64,000 bases of DNA from Pomphorhynchus laevis (lineage: Eukaryota; Acanthocephala; Palaeacanthocephala; Echinorhynchida; Pomphorhynchidae): the NCBI GenBank assembly GCA_012934845.2, contig WNNJ02001915.1, positions 1 through 64,000 of the forward strand. Reading direction: 5' to 3'. This document shows, one piece after another, positions 11,241 to 22,482 of this stretch (position 1 is the first letter of the stretch; the number at the start of each line of letters is the position of its first letter). The notes beneath the pieces are model-generated. The model did not search any database, was not told where the DNA came from, and worked only from the letters and a program-made list of their open reading frames with translations. The translations under genes and the position numbers were made by a program.

Positions 11241-12280
11241 AACATGACAAATCACTAAATGTATTATTAGAAAAAAAATTGTTATAACTGTTGGTACTAT
11301 AACAAAAGTTTATTTTCAAATAGATTGTTATCAAAATAGTTAAATTGTTTAAAAAATGCGATACTATTATTCTCATAAAAGGATAAAGATGAAGTTGTAT
11401 TTTGAACTTAAGCGTGCATTATCTGCTTGCATGTGCGCAGCACGGTCGACCATTGGAAAATCGACTTTTTCAACCAAAGAATGATAATAAATTTTTCATG
11501 TAAACTTTTTCAATTAAACATTACGGATCATTCGATGGTATCGTTTTTCGTATATATTTCAATAATTCCGTTCAATTAAAAAAGTGAATAATAACTAATA
11601 ATTCCCATGAAACGACACCACCAGTTACATCACAAGATAGAATATAGAGTTACACTTAGGTGAAATGTAGATAAGGAATATAAGAATGCAAGTTGTATTT
11701 AAATGACTTATTAACCGAAATGTCAAGATATTGTAGATTTTCGTTAATCCACCTAGGATGACGGCCATTCGAGAATACTTGCTCATAATGCTCTTAGTTT
11801 CTGGCCTTATATGAGTTCTACAAGAATCCAGAAGTAATAGATTTAGAGTTGAAACATTCCATTTTTCTTTTCCGCCATATATTATTTAACCAAAACTTTA
11901 TCACCTTGCAGTTCATCCATCTCATTGTCAGCTACAATGGGATATATTGAATCACAGCCCTTAGGAATTTTCTTTTGAAAATTACCGTGAGAGTAATTTT
12001 AGCACAAACCAATTGTTGCTAATTTTTAATCGTATGCTGTGATGCAAAGTACCACCGTAAAGTTCTACCTTTAATGACCTCTAGAGACCACCGATAGCTC
12101 TTTCGCTTTCTTAATATTCACGATCCTAGAAATAAGTGTATTGAAACTTAAGGTAACCTTATCCATATTCGCAGTGTTAAAAGCCAGCACAAATTCACAG
12201 GTTACATATGAGAGCACAGATTACAGATGCTCTCGTCTTATTCTTAGAATAACACATTTTTACTCTATTCTTCATTTATA
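11241..12280. other. AT-rich stretch, nothing recognised
   Basis: The first 150 bp may be the LINE's 3' untranslated sequence. No gene, RNA or repeat was recognised in the rest. Confidence 0.5.
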
Positions 12281-12283
12281 TAA

Positions 12284-12790
12284 ATCAGATCAGGTAACTG
12301 AGTCTACGTATTATGAAAACATAAATGTTTAATTAATAATTAACATATAACATTAGAATAAGTAATGTTTAATTACGTATTTTAATATAATATTCTGATA
12401 TTATATATCATAGATATATAATATTATATATTGTACATGCTGCCAATTTCCCCATATTAGGATACGCGATATTATATATATCATATTATACATATCATAC
12501 ATTATATACATTTTATATATCCATTACATAGATATCCATTACATATATACATTATATATCTAATGTACATATCCATTATATATCATATTATAATATTATA
12601 ATAATATTATAATATGATATAATATGTATTATATATTATTACTTTATTATTATGATATAATAATATTATTATTCTGATACACAGACAGTGTATCAGAATA
12701 AGGATTAGAGGTCATTAGGCGGAACTGCTATGTTATTAGGTTTCGACACCTCTTACCCGACCCAGCATAGCAGCGGTAAGGATGCACAAC
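12284..12790 (-). repeat. S3 repeat copy, expanded by AT-rich insertion
   Basis: Begins with aaatcagatcaggtaactgag, is interrupted by about 300 bp of AT-only sequence, then ends with the block aggattagaggtcatt, ggaactgctatgtta, cgacccagcatagcag. Minus orientation. Confidence 0.65.
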
Positions 12791-12822
12791 CGGTTTGTTA
12801 TGTTCATGTTACAATCACGTTG

Positions 12823-13070
12823 TTAAATCCCTTTAGGGTATCTGTTAATAATTGACCTATTAATCTAATATGCATTACTATTTGGTCATTATTATTAGTC
12901 AATGATCAGATTTCGTATCCTATTCCTCGACCCAACATAGCAACGGTGATTGTGTACAACGGATTGTAATGTTCTTGTTACAATCATTTTGTTAAATCTT
13001 TTTAGGGTGACAATTATTAAATCTTTTTAATAATTGGCTTAATAATCTAATATGCATTACTATTTGGCAT
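12823..13070. repeat. Local duplication (about 170 bp apart) containing an S3 fragment
   Basis: ctaatatgcattactatttgg occurs at about 12866 and again at about 13037, each preceded by related ttaaatc, ttagggt and taattg stretches. Between them lies a short S3 piece, cctattcctcgacccaacat. Confidence 0.55.
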
Positions 13071-13184
13071 AATTTTAACAAAAACAATATAAATTGTAAG
13101 CTTCAACTACTTTTTTGTTCACTTATTAAATAAAAGTAAATAATTTAAATAAATATAATTTTTTTCATTAAAAATTTTTTCTCA

Positions 13185-13415
13185 GTAATTACTGAGATTC
13201 AAATTATTTATTTAAATAATAAATAATTAAACAACAAATAATAAATAATTGTTATAAGATTTTGAATAATTTCTATCAAGTTTATTGTTTTATCAGTACG
13301 ATACGTTCGCAATTCTCATTGCGAATCAATCAGATCAGCAAACTTAGTCTACGTAATAAAACATGATAAATAAAAATAAAATAATTAATAATAAAATAAT
13401 TAATAATTGATATAT
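13185..13415 (+). repeat. 231-bp direct repeat, copy 1
   Basis: Line-by-line identical to 14265-14495 (offset 1080). It runs from gtaattactgag to attgatatat and includes the S3 end signature cagatcagcaaacttagtc near 13330. Confidence 0.9.
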
Positions 13416-14264
13416 CTGAAATGATATTATTCGTGAAGTAAAATACAAACTTGTACAAAAGAATTTTATTAGAAAATTCATTAAAATATTAAAATTGAAG
13501 TTTAGTAATAAAAATGGCATAAATATAAAAAAATTCATAGAAATAATTAAATTTAATTAAATAATTGTTTATTATTTTCATAAATTATGTTTTCACATAT
13601 TTAATTTTTTAAATTAAAATTTAATTCAAGAATCAAACTTTTATTAAAAGTGGATGAAAAACAATCAAATTTATTATAAATAACAATTTTAAAATTTAAT
13701 TAAACAGTCATTTATTTTCATAAATTATGAATTCAAGAATAATATTTTTAAAAATAAAATTTAATTGAAAATGGCTAGATGAAAATAACATTTATCAGAA
13801 CTGCTTCAAAATAATCATTTAATTTAATTAAAAAATCATTTCATAACTTTCATAAATTCAGTATTCAATAATAATTTTTTAAATTTAATTCAAAAAAATA
13901 TATTTTATAAATCAAACTATAATAAAAATGACAAAACACATTTTTCTTAACTAAAATAATTAAATAAATAATTAAATAATTTCATTTGAAAATTTTCATT
14001 ATTAATTTTAATTGTTTAATTAAATCAGATAACTGAATCTACAGAAATTATTAATCTACTGAAATTATTTATAACATAAACCTAATGACAAATAAAAAAA
14101 ATAATTAAATAATAAATAATTATTTATAATAAAAAAAAATTAAATAATTTTATATACGATTTTATACAACTTAAATCAAGTTAAAATGTAAAATTTAAAT
14201 TTAAAATGGTCATTTGGTTCTCCTCTAAAACGATTATCTTTTTTAATTTTCATCCCTCGCTCTT

Positions 14265-14495
14265 GTAATTACTGAGATTCAAATTATTTATTTAAATAAT
14301 AAATAATTAAACAACAAATAATAAATAATTGTTATAAGATTTTGAATAATTTCTATCAAGTTTATTGTTTTATCAGTACGATACGTTCGCAATTCTCATT
14401 GCGAATCAATCAGATCAGCAAACTTAGTCTACGTAATAAAACATGATAAATAAAAATAAAATAATTAATAATAAAATAATTAATAATTGATATAT
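14265..14495 (+). repeat. 231-bp direct repeat, copy 2
   Basis: Identical to 13185-13415. The 0.85 kb between the copies is AT-rich and without genes. Perfect identity in otherwise decayed sequence points to a recent duplication or gene conversion. Confidence 0.9.
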
Positions 14496-14690
14496 AAGAT
14501 TTCATATAACTTATGTCAAGTTAAAATTAAAAATTGAAATTTTAAATAAAAGTCATTTTTATGAATTGACTAATAAATAACAGACGATATATCAGAATAA
14601 GAATTAGAGGTCATCAGAAGGAACTGCTATGCTATCATGTTTCGGCCCCTAACTCCTCTACCCAACATAGCAGCGGGGCCAAATTCATTA
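14405..14690 (-). repeat. S3 repeat copy (tandem run, first)
   Basis: cagatcagcaaacttagtc to gcagcggggccaaattc. This copy keeps CTGATGA, GAAA and the paired arms on the minus strand. Confidence 0.8.
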
Positions 14691-14691
14691 A

Positions 14692-15055
14692 ATCAAATCA
14701 GCTAACTGAGTCTACGTATAATTACAAAACATAGTAATGCTAAATCAAAATTTAATAATTAAATAATAAAATTGATAATTGTTTTTAGATTTTTTATAAT
14801 TTAAATCAACTTAAAAAAATGAAATTTAAAATAAACGTCATTTTTATGAATTGACTAATAAATAACAGACGTTGTATCAAAATAAGGATTAGAGGTCATC
14901 AGGAGGAACTGCTATGTTATTAGTTTTCGGCCCCTAACTCCTCTACCTATTATAGCAGCGGGGCCAAATATGTGTTAAGGACCTATATCTTCTGATGCAA
15001 TTTGATAATCTAGTGTATGTTATTCTAATACAAAGTATATTACTAATTATCATCT
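14692..15055 (-). repeat. S3 repeat copy (tandem run, second)
   Basis: Directly abuts the previous copy. Starts caaatcagctaactgagtc, carries the block ggattagaggtcatcagga to gcggggccaaat, and extends into attctaatacaaagtatatt, which is the reverse of the Naiad 3' untranslated sequence at 48779-48802. Confidence 0.8.
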
Positions 15056-15212
15056 CCAACAAAAATCACTTAATTCAAATTTATTTTTTATAATATTAAA
15101 AATAATGTAATGATTAATATAAATAAAATAATAAAATAATAAATAATAAAATAATAATAAATACTTATAAAAAATTTCATTTATGTTATTATTTATTATC
15201 TATCCATAAAAA

Positions 15213-15560
15213 TCAGATCAGCTAACTGAGTCTATGTACTTTATATTATTAAAAATAAATAATAAATAGTAAACAATAATTATAAATAATTAAATAATAA
15301 ATAAGTTAAATAAATAATATCAAGTTAAAATAAAAAATTGAAATTTTAAATAAAAGTCAAATTTTATGAATTGACTAATAAATAACAGACGATGTATCAG
15401 AATAAGGATTATCGTTCATCAGGAAAAACTGCTATGTTATCATGTTTCAGCCCCTATTTCTCGACCCAACATAGCAGCTGGGCCAAATACATGCTAATGA
15501 CGTATTTACTCTGATGAAATTTGATTATCTATTAAAACTATTTAAGCAAATAGATAATAG
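15213..15560 (-). repeat. S3 repeat copy (tandem run, third)
   Basis: cagatcagctaactgagtc to cagctgggccaaatacatgc, then catcagag-like sequence. Its two stem I arms read GAGAAA and TTTTTC against GAGGAA and TTCCTC in most copies: both arms changed and still pair. Confidence 0.8.
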
Positions 15561-15639
15561 CTATTTATTTTATCTAATTGTTTAACTATTCTAGTTAAAC
15601 AATTAAGTGAACAATTTTTATTAATAAACAATATAGAAT

Positions 15640-15965
15640 AAGGTACACTAAATAATCAAATTTCATATGAGAGAATACACCATTAGCATGTATTTGGCCC
15701 CGCTGCTATATTGCGTCAGAGAATAGGGGCCGAAATCTTATAACATAACAGATTCTCCGGATGACATCTATTCTTTATTCGAATACAGTTAATTCATAAA
15801 AATTGATTTTTATTTAAAATTTTTTCATAAATGTATCGCTATATCAATTCATAATAATTGATTTTTATTTTAAATTTTAATTATCAATTTATCGTTTTAT
15901 TTTATAAATTTATATATTTTTAAATTTGTCGTTATACAAATTATATAAAATCTTATATAATTATT
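15640..15965 (+). repeat. S3 repeat copy (plus orientation)
   Basis: taatcaaatttcatatgag, attagcatgtatttggccc, ggggccgaaat, then the AT-rich tail. Facing the minus run at 14405-15560, it makes an inverted pair. Confidence 0.8.
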
Positions 15966-16250
15966 TATTTTTTATAATTAATTATTTTTATTTTTAATTG
16001 ATATATTGTACACGACTTGTATGATTTTCACACAATTTCACAAATTGAAATATATTAGTCATCTATTTTAAAATCGTTTAAAGTATAAATATAAAAGATA
16101 CGGGATTTTAGTTGTGTTTTATTTAAGACAAAATGAGTAAGAGAACAAACATAAACAAAAATTTACATTTACACACTCGAAAATAAAAATATAAACTTTG
16201 CGGTGTTTATCCTTATGGATATCATTGTTACTATTGTGCATACATCGATT

Positions 16251-16808
16251 TTATTTTTTGGAATTCTTAGATTTTGATAATTTTGATGAATTCTGTTGAG
16301 CAATGAATTTATCAGTAGCGAGTCCGGCAGATCGTAAGCGCCTAAGAAACAATTCAATATCCAGCGCACTTGCAGTTGTGCCCGATGCCGCTGTGATAGC
16401 TGGACCATCACCCCATGAGCTACTATCTGATATGAGAAATGGGTTTGGTGTCTGGCATATATTAGACGGAATTAAGAATTCTTTCTTAATTTCGGAGTTA
16501 ACCGTTTCCTTAATAGGCTTCTGATGACTTGTAGTCGTTATGCTATGATTGTTGATTATTGAGGAAGAAATATGTTCCTCTAGCTTTACACTGTTCAGCG
16601 ACGCGAACAGATTTGCTCTAGATAAAAACGGCATCGTTAAAAGTCGTCGTTGCTGCTCTGCGAAACCCTCCTTCACAGTATCACTATTTCGACAATTTAC
16701 CCCAGGCAGCTGCAAGCAAGCAAAATTAGTTGGCAGCGGAGGCAACATTTGTGTTATGTCTGGCCGCTCGTGCTTCCTCCATTTGGCTCTCCGGTTTTGG
16801 AACCATAC
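16251..16808 (-). CDS. Paired-class homeobox gene, coding exon 3 (C-terminal)
   Basis: The exon starts at 16808 after a minus-strand acceptor (aatttag, then GTATGG) and ends with TAA at 16251-16253, giving 185 codons. It opens with VWFQNRRAKWRKHER, the recognition helix of a homeodomain: W48, F49, Q50, N51 and the basic tail. Gln at position 50 places it with Q50 paired-like factors, which bind TAAT-type DNA sites in the nucleus. The remaining 170 residues are Ser/Thr/Asn-rich and low complexity, with a short leucine- and arginine-rich stretch IELFLRRLRSAG near the end. I see no clear OAR motif. Candidate AATAAA signals lie at the stop and near 16120 (minus strand). The plus-strand open frames over this exon are shadows. 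Confidence 0.88.
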   Translation of the reverse strand, partial: VWFQNRRAKWRKHERPDITQMLPPLPTNFACLQLPGVNCRNSDTVKEGFAEQQRRLLTMPFLSRANLFASLNSVKLEEHISSSIINNHSITTTSHQKPIKETVNSEIKKEFLIPSNICQTPNPFLISDSSSWGDGPAITAASGTTASALDIELFLRRLRSAGLATDKFIAQQNSSKLSKSKNSKK

Positions 16809-17917
16809 CTAAATTGCATATAAACAACGTTAAACATTGTTTAAATTCTTAATAATTAAAATAATTTAAACGTTTAATCGAAAATAGCATATAATTGACT
16901 AAATCTAAGAAATTGTAAAAATAAATAATAATTAATAATTAATATTCAATCGATTAACTAAGTAAACTGTGATCGATAATAATCAACAATTATTGCTACA
17001 GGATTTTTGGCTACCTGGTAATAAATAATAAATAGTAAATAAATAATAATTAATATTCAATCGATTAACTAATAAAACTTTGGTAGATAATATAAGATTT
17101 TTGGCTACCTGATTGCAATCATTATTATAGGATTTTCAACGAAGGGTTACTCATCATTAACTTGCCATATTGCAAAAATGCTATTTGAGTTTTCCCAGAT
17201 TTTAAAATTGATTATAAACAAAATCAACAAATCGAAAAAGGACAAGTTGCAAAAACTTGTTTTGTAGAAAATTTTAATTATCTTCGTCTGTAATTGATAT
17301 TTTTTACTTATCGTCAAGTCTTTTTGACTTAAACTTTTATCTACCAATGATGAAAATACTTATTCCATCACAGACTTCAAAAGTTCAACGATTCACGTTT
17401 TGTTGCTAGCAGCAATTATACATATTGTTCGTATGTTGATATCAGGCTCGGCCCATTATGTTCTGATTGATCATGGCAGCTGTAGTGCAAACGTTAAACT
17501 TAAAAATCACTAAAAATGATAGTAAATTCTGCAACTAATTGTTATTATTATTTTATACTAACATGTCCGTATGGATTCGCATAATCAGTCACCATTGATT
17601 AATGATTAAGAAGTATTTTTAACAATCCAACAAGCTGACTTTGTGAACAAGCATACTGCTAGAAATCAGGTGACGAGTTGTATGCTCGTTAAAAATCTGC
17701 TTGTTACAAATCATCTCTTAAACATTTTCCCGTCAATCTCTTGAACTCGTGCCATAATCGAATATATCTTAAAACCGTATCTTTTAACTCTTATATAACT
17801 TTTATTAACACTTGCATATAATATAACTATTGTATATAATATATTATAGTAATAATATAATATATAATCTTATATTATACTAATACAGTTTTTACAACGC
17901 TTTTCATTGTTCTACAA

Positions 17918-18850
17918 TTATTCTTTGGCTGGAACTGATACTGACTCCTTTTCATCTATAGGTATGGATTTATCCTTGTCCACAATTGCTGATTCTGATA
18001 TCCCTTCAGTTTCAATAAACATGATAAAACTTTCTAAAGTACGATTTACCGCCATAAACAATTGGCTGGATATTTTCACCTTTTGGGAATAACATAATTG
18101 TTGGGAAGCTGCGAATAGGAATAGAAGTTATTTCGTTAAGTGTAGCATCAATTTTTGCGACGAACACATCTGAGTAATTTTCGAAATGAGTATCGAGCAA
18201 ATTGTACACAAATTCCAAACGCTGGCAAATACCACACGAGGGTGCATAAAATTCCACTAAAACAGCTTTCGATGGATCATGTGATACATAAATGATATTG
18301 CTCTGTACAAGAGTTTTGACTGGACCATTGTTCCAATCCTCCGGCAACTTTTGTGATCTGTAGTGAGGCTCAATTTTGTTATCTAAACACTTTTAAACGA
18401 AATGCGTTATATTAACGGCGCTTATTTCATTCTCATTTTCCTACTTGTACTTATTCAAATCGCCCTTAATCTTGATAAGACGAATGGCAGGTAATTGAGC
18501 AGCAGTTAAATCGAAAAATTATAAAATTTGTGAATGATCTTCCAGGTCACTATCAACATAAGCAAATGCAACTGTCCCAGAAAATGACTTTGCGGTTTCT
18601 AACAACACTTTTATGTATTTATCAGAAAAATATACTTTTGACTGGTGTTCAGTGGATTAGTTGAATTTCCAGCAAATAAGAAAACGTTCACTTTAATATC
18701 AAACATACATTTAGCATCTTCAGCATTAAAATTTGAGAGCCACGGAACAATATTGGATTTCACAAAAGTTTTAACTGTATCATACGTCGCTTCTCCTTCC
18801 ATTACTGCTTTTTAATTCATCAAACTCCATTCCAACTAGATTTGAAATTT
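17918..18850 (-). pseudogene. Protein disulfide isomerase relic (b' and a' domains, no introns)
   Basis: On the minus strand, order and spacing match the second half of PDI: FDELK near 18820, MEGEATYDTVKTFVKSNI (b' start), VNVFLFAGNS, FAYVDSDLEDHSQIL, QLPAIRLIKIKGDL, LPEDWNNGPVKTLV, then the a' thioredoxin fold VEFYAPSCGICQRLEF and SFPTIMLFPKG. PDI normally has APWCGHCK at the active site; here Trp is Ser and His is Ile, so the CxxC is kept but the motif is abnormal. In-frame stops follow HSQIL, NKYK and THFV, and there are frame changes near 18630 and 18045. After the last one the reading frame continues as NRTLESFIMFIE and ends PAKE at 17918, without a KDEL signal. The lack of introns over 0.9 kb suggests a processed copy. 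Its 5' break falls where the upstream LINE ends. Confidence 0.85.
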
Positions 18851-21800
18851 CTAGTTCCTCACTACTGCAATTCATTTCTGTGTTGCAGCAATATTTGTTG
18901 GTTGGATCCGTTAATACTGGATGTTGAGGAGTGCATTGCAAAAATTCGATATTGAGGATCATCACTGCAATCAATAGACACTCCATTCCAGCCGTTGTCG
19001 TCATCGGGGAGGCTCTTCAAGAGAGCCTTGGCATTCCCTCTCATTAATGCGATCGATATTCGCTGAAATAATTCCTCAGCTACCCGTGAAAAAGAAATGT
19101 TTCGACGAGCTGCAAGGTAGCGCACTATTCTACGGATTAGACATAGTCCGCTAACGTTCCATCCCACATAGGTCTCAACAACTGCAGGGGTAAAAATGTT
19201 ACCATTTTTCTCCGTGGTATATCGGTATCTTTGTTCTTCAACGCGGATTGTGTACTCTTCTGCGGTGTAAGTAGCCTCCGTGCTTGATTTATTCAAGTAT
19301 GATGACTGCTGAGGGTTTGTAACAGCGAAGTCAATTGCTTCGGGTAGGTCGCCGTGTATGAGGATATCAGTTGGCCGTTCTCTAAAACCCCTGACAAGAT
19401 TTAAAACTTCATGCTCAACATGTAAACCTGCTGACTCGGCTGCATGGAATACTGTGTCTCTTATTTCGTTATGACGTATCCCTAAGTATCCTCCGAATTG
19501 ACAAGTAATGCCGTGAAATCCGTAATCGTCAGCATTTTTAAAGCATCGTCTGAATTTGTATGGTTTTTTTTGATATCGGAATTCCCAGCCACATCTTTAT
19601 CAAGATACGAAATTCCACAGGAGGCATGTTCAGTGAGTTAATTTTTGAAGGTGTAGCCTTCAACCATGCGTTCGCGTGAGGACAACCTACCGCTATTTGT
19701 CGAGATTAGTCAAAAGAGGATGACGTTTGAATTAGAAGAGAGCGCAACACTTGGTTACTTCTCGTCCCTAATCCAAATTGAGATAAGATTGCTGAGCGAG
19801 CACTGTTATCCATAACGAGTTCTTCCGGATAGTGGCGGGTTAACGTCTCAAAAGTTTGTGAATATCCCGGGAAAGAAGACGAATCCATACCCAAGGTGCT
19901 CGCAACATTGGCGATGCTGGCTACATACGCAACAGGATCATGGACTAGACAACTTCGCATTCCAAGTACGCCCATCCGCAATGGAAGGTTCGCTTGAACT
20001 TGTGAGCGTGAATCTAGTCTAATCCCTATCACTTCGTTAAGGACGTTGGTTACGGCTTTATCAAACTGTTTTAAAGCAGAGTGTATAGAAGACGGATCGA
20101 TTTTTCGCATTAAATGGTTTATACGAGGAGCTGAGGCGCAGTGTCGCAAAAGTAGGTAAACAATCTGCGGATCGGGAATTTCTGAAAGCAAGTCAAGATC
20201 TTTCATTTATCCAGGCAGAATCATATATTCCAGATGAGAAGCAGTGAATTATGGACTTCTGATTGGTGATCCAAATAGAACAAAATTCATGGTTTCGTTC
20301 AAGGCCATAGATTCAGAGAAATGCGATTGTACAAATTGAATAGCTTCCCGTTGTCCTATTATCTCGGTTTTCCGCCAATTGAGTTGCAAATTAACACTAC
20401 CAAAAGCACTAGATAAGTGGGACAATACTTTGATAATGGACCGTGCCGACCCGGCGATTAATTCATCGTCCAAGTACCATTTATTAAACTCAATACCAGC
20501 AATTGAATTTATACTCTCTCTATGGTCGGTTGAATTAAAAGCGAGAACAAGGCGGGTCCAAGAGGGTCACCTTGTTGGACTCCGCACGCTGAATTCAAGG
20601 ATTCCTGACCTATAATACGTAAATGCGAAGGTCGTTCATAACACCAACGTACCCACGCTGAACACTCTGGAAATTGGCAATCGACGGCTTGAATAATTAC
20701 ACCACGACTTAGTGAATTAAAGGCATTGTGTACGTCAACCTTTAGCCACACCCAATCTTAATTATTAATTTGCTTGTGGTTTTTGAGTTTGGCCTCATGA
20801 ATGATGAGTTCCATGCCGTTCGAAGTCGACACCCTAACCTGATGAGGGTTAAGAGATGTGGAAAATTCTTTTCGCAACCTCTGACATATACATTTTGAAC
20901 ACAGACGACGGAGCGTTTCACCAACTGCAATTGGTCGGATCCCTCTACATTGCTTGTTTAGCGCGATCAGGTCGGCACCAGCAAGGAAATCGGATAACTC
21001 TCGAGGCGCTAGTCTACCTATCAACTGATTTACAAGGCTTATGATACGCGATAGAAGGTTTTCTTGATCAGCCGATATCATGGCCTGTAGATGTTCAGGG
21101 CGCAAACCCAAACATCCAGGAGATGTATATTTGGGAAAAGAGAATATAGAAGCCATGACTGCCTCAGAATCTACTGATATTGGTAGGGACCTTGGTGGCA
21201 TCTTATTAACCATAGTACCAGTTACCAGATGCAGAATCTCTAGCTTATTTCTTACCAGTGGTGTAGAGGCGCAAATTCTATCAGATGTGAGTCTCCGCAT
21301 TACCTTACTGAATTTACCGATTCGTGCGAGATCGATAACCTCTTTTTGCGAGCTAGATTTGCCTAAAATCTTTCCAGATGAATTTGACTTGGCGATTCCG
21401 GACCTAGCATATGAAGTGGTCAACGAAAGCAAACTCCGAAGGTCACGCGATTCCATTAATGAAAACATGTCCGCGATGCGTTTTTTATGTTTCTTTCGCG
21501 TTTTGTTTTGTATTTGACCCCAGAAATAAAACAGAGTTTTGGAAAGCAAAGTAGGGCAGTCCAGCTTTCCACTGATTGTTGATACAATGCATAATTGATA
21601 AGCGAGGACATTAGATGAGCAGCGCGAGCACGCAGCGACCATGGTATTCGTTTTATTGTGTATGCATTAAAGGACCACACTTTGTTCAAAATATCAATGC
21701 TTTGATCAGAATACATTGAAGCGTCGATATTTGGAGTATTTAAAAGGGATAATTGATTACTCATGGTATCATGCAACTGTCGAACTGAACGTGGTTCGCA

Positions 21801-21905
21801 ACCAGAGCCCAAACATCGACTACCATTGACTTTGTGCACTCGTAATCTTCCTTTCTTTGTCAAAGCATACGGTCGTGAACAGGTCGCGCACGTTCCAGAA
21901 ATCAT
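18850..21905 (-). mobile_element. REL-endonuclease (R2/NeSL-like) LINE, nearly complete coding region
   Basis: Domains in order on the minus strand: N-terminal zinc finger at 21890-21810 (Cys6, Cys9, His24, Cys31 of the first frame). Reverse transcriptase from about 21250 to 20250 with SPGCLGLRPEHLQ, IRPIAVGETLRRL, VDVHNAFNS, CGVQQGDPLGPALF and the catalytic WYLDDE near 20460. Thumb with LPLRMGVLGMRS at about 19990. Endonuclease region with LGIRHNEIRD at about 19480, RPTDILIHG, AIDFAVT, then a YRYTTE helix, FTPAVVETYVGW and QRISIALMRGNAK at about 19040. RHN, D-I and D-F mark the restriction-like endonuclease. The frame is broken in several places, including a stop near 20758, so it is inactive. 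It lies inside the homeobox intron in the same orientation. Confidence 0.82.
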
Positions 21906-22289
21906 TGATTTGTTCGTTGATTCGAATAGTTATATTCAATAGTTATATTATATACAAGTTATCTTATATTATAGATTTTTTATATAAAAATTATCGCAGA
22001 TTACTTGAAATAACAACTTAAAAATTTGAAGTTACATTCTTCCAATAATCCACAAAGATAATCAAAAGAATTATTCTTTCATTCTGCACGACAATTATTG
22101 CCTCAAAATAATAAAATAATGTGATAAACGAAATACGAATAGTATTTTGTTATTTTTTTGGGGTTAGGCCATGTAATAAAACATTAAAATAAAATTTTAT
22201 CAACAACAATATTGGGAATTGACATCAACGATCAATCAGCGAGAAAAATGGCTGAACAATATTGGATAGGCCAACATATAACCGATCAC

Positions 22290-22440
22290 CGATTAAATCA
22301 AAGCATTGGTTCAGCTAACCATAGAATCAAGTACATAATATTTATGTCATCAATTCCTTTGCAGTACCAAGGTTACTGTTTGTCCATAACATATTATATC
22401 CATAGATCCCTATTTCTGCTAAAGGAATTCAATTAGATTG
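22290..22440 (+). repeat. Low-copy repeat paired with 23825-23955
   Basis: Both stretches contain ctaaccatagaa, caagta and then gcagta followed by taactgtt or ttactgtt. The second copy has expanded a TA microsatellite in the middle. Confidence 0.5.
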
Positions 22441-22467
22441 TCAAAACGTTTCGTCAATCAAATGTAG

Positions 22468-22482
22468 ACAAATAAATATCTT
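22468..22482 (+). repeat. Left 15-bp direct repeat flanking the 371-bp array
   Basis: acaaataaatatctt, repeated exactly at 23398-23412. Likely target-site duplication. Confidence 0.65.

Noticed and set aside
16303-16812. Plus-strand open frames over homeobox exon 3
   Set aside because: Shadows of the minus-strand exon, which has the homeodomain end and a splice acceptor.
18862-19004. Separate small secreted protein (hydrophobic minus-strand start near 19004)
   Set aside because: It is another frame of the LINE's 3' coding end running into the PDI relic.
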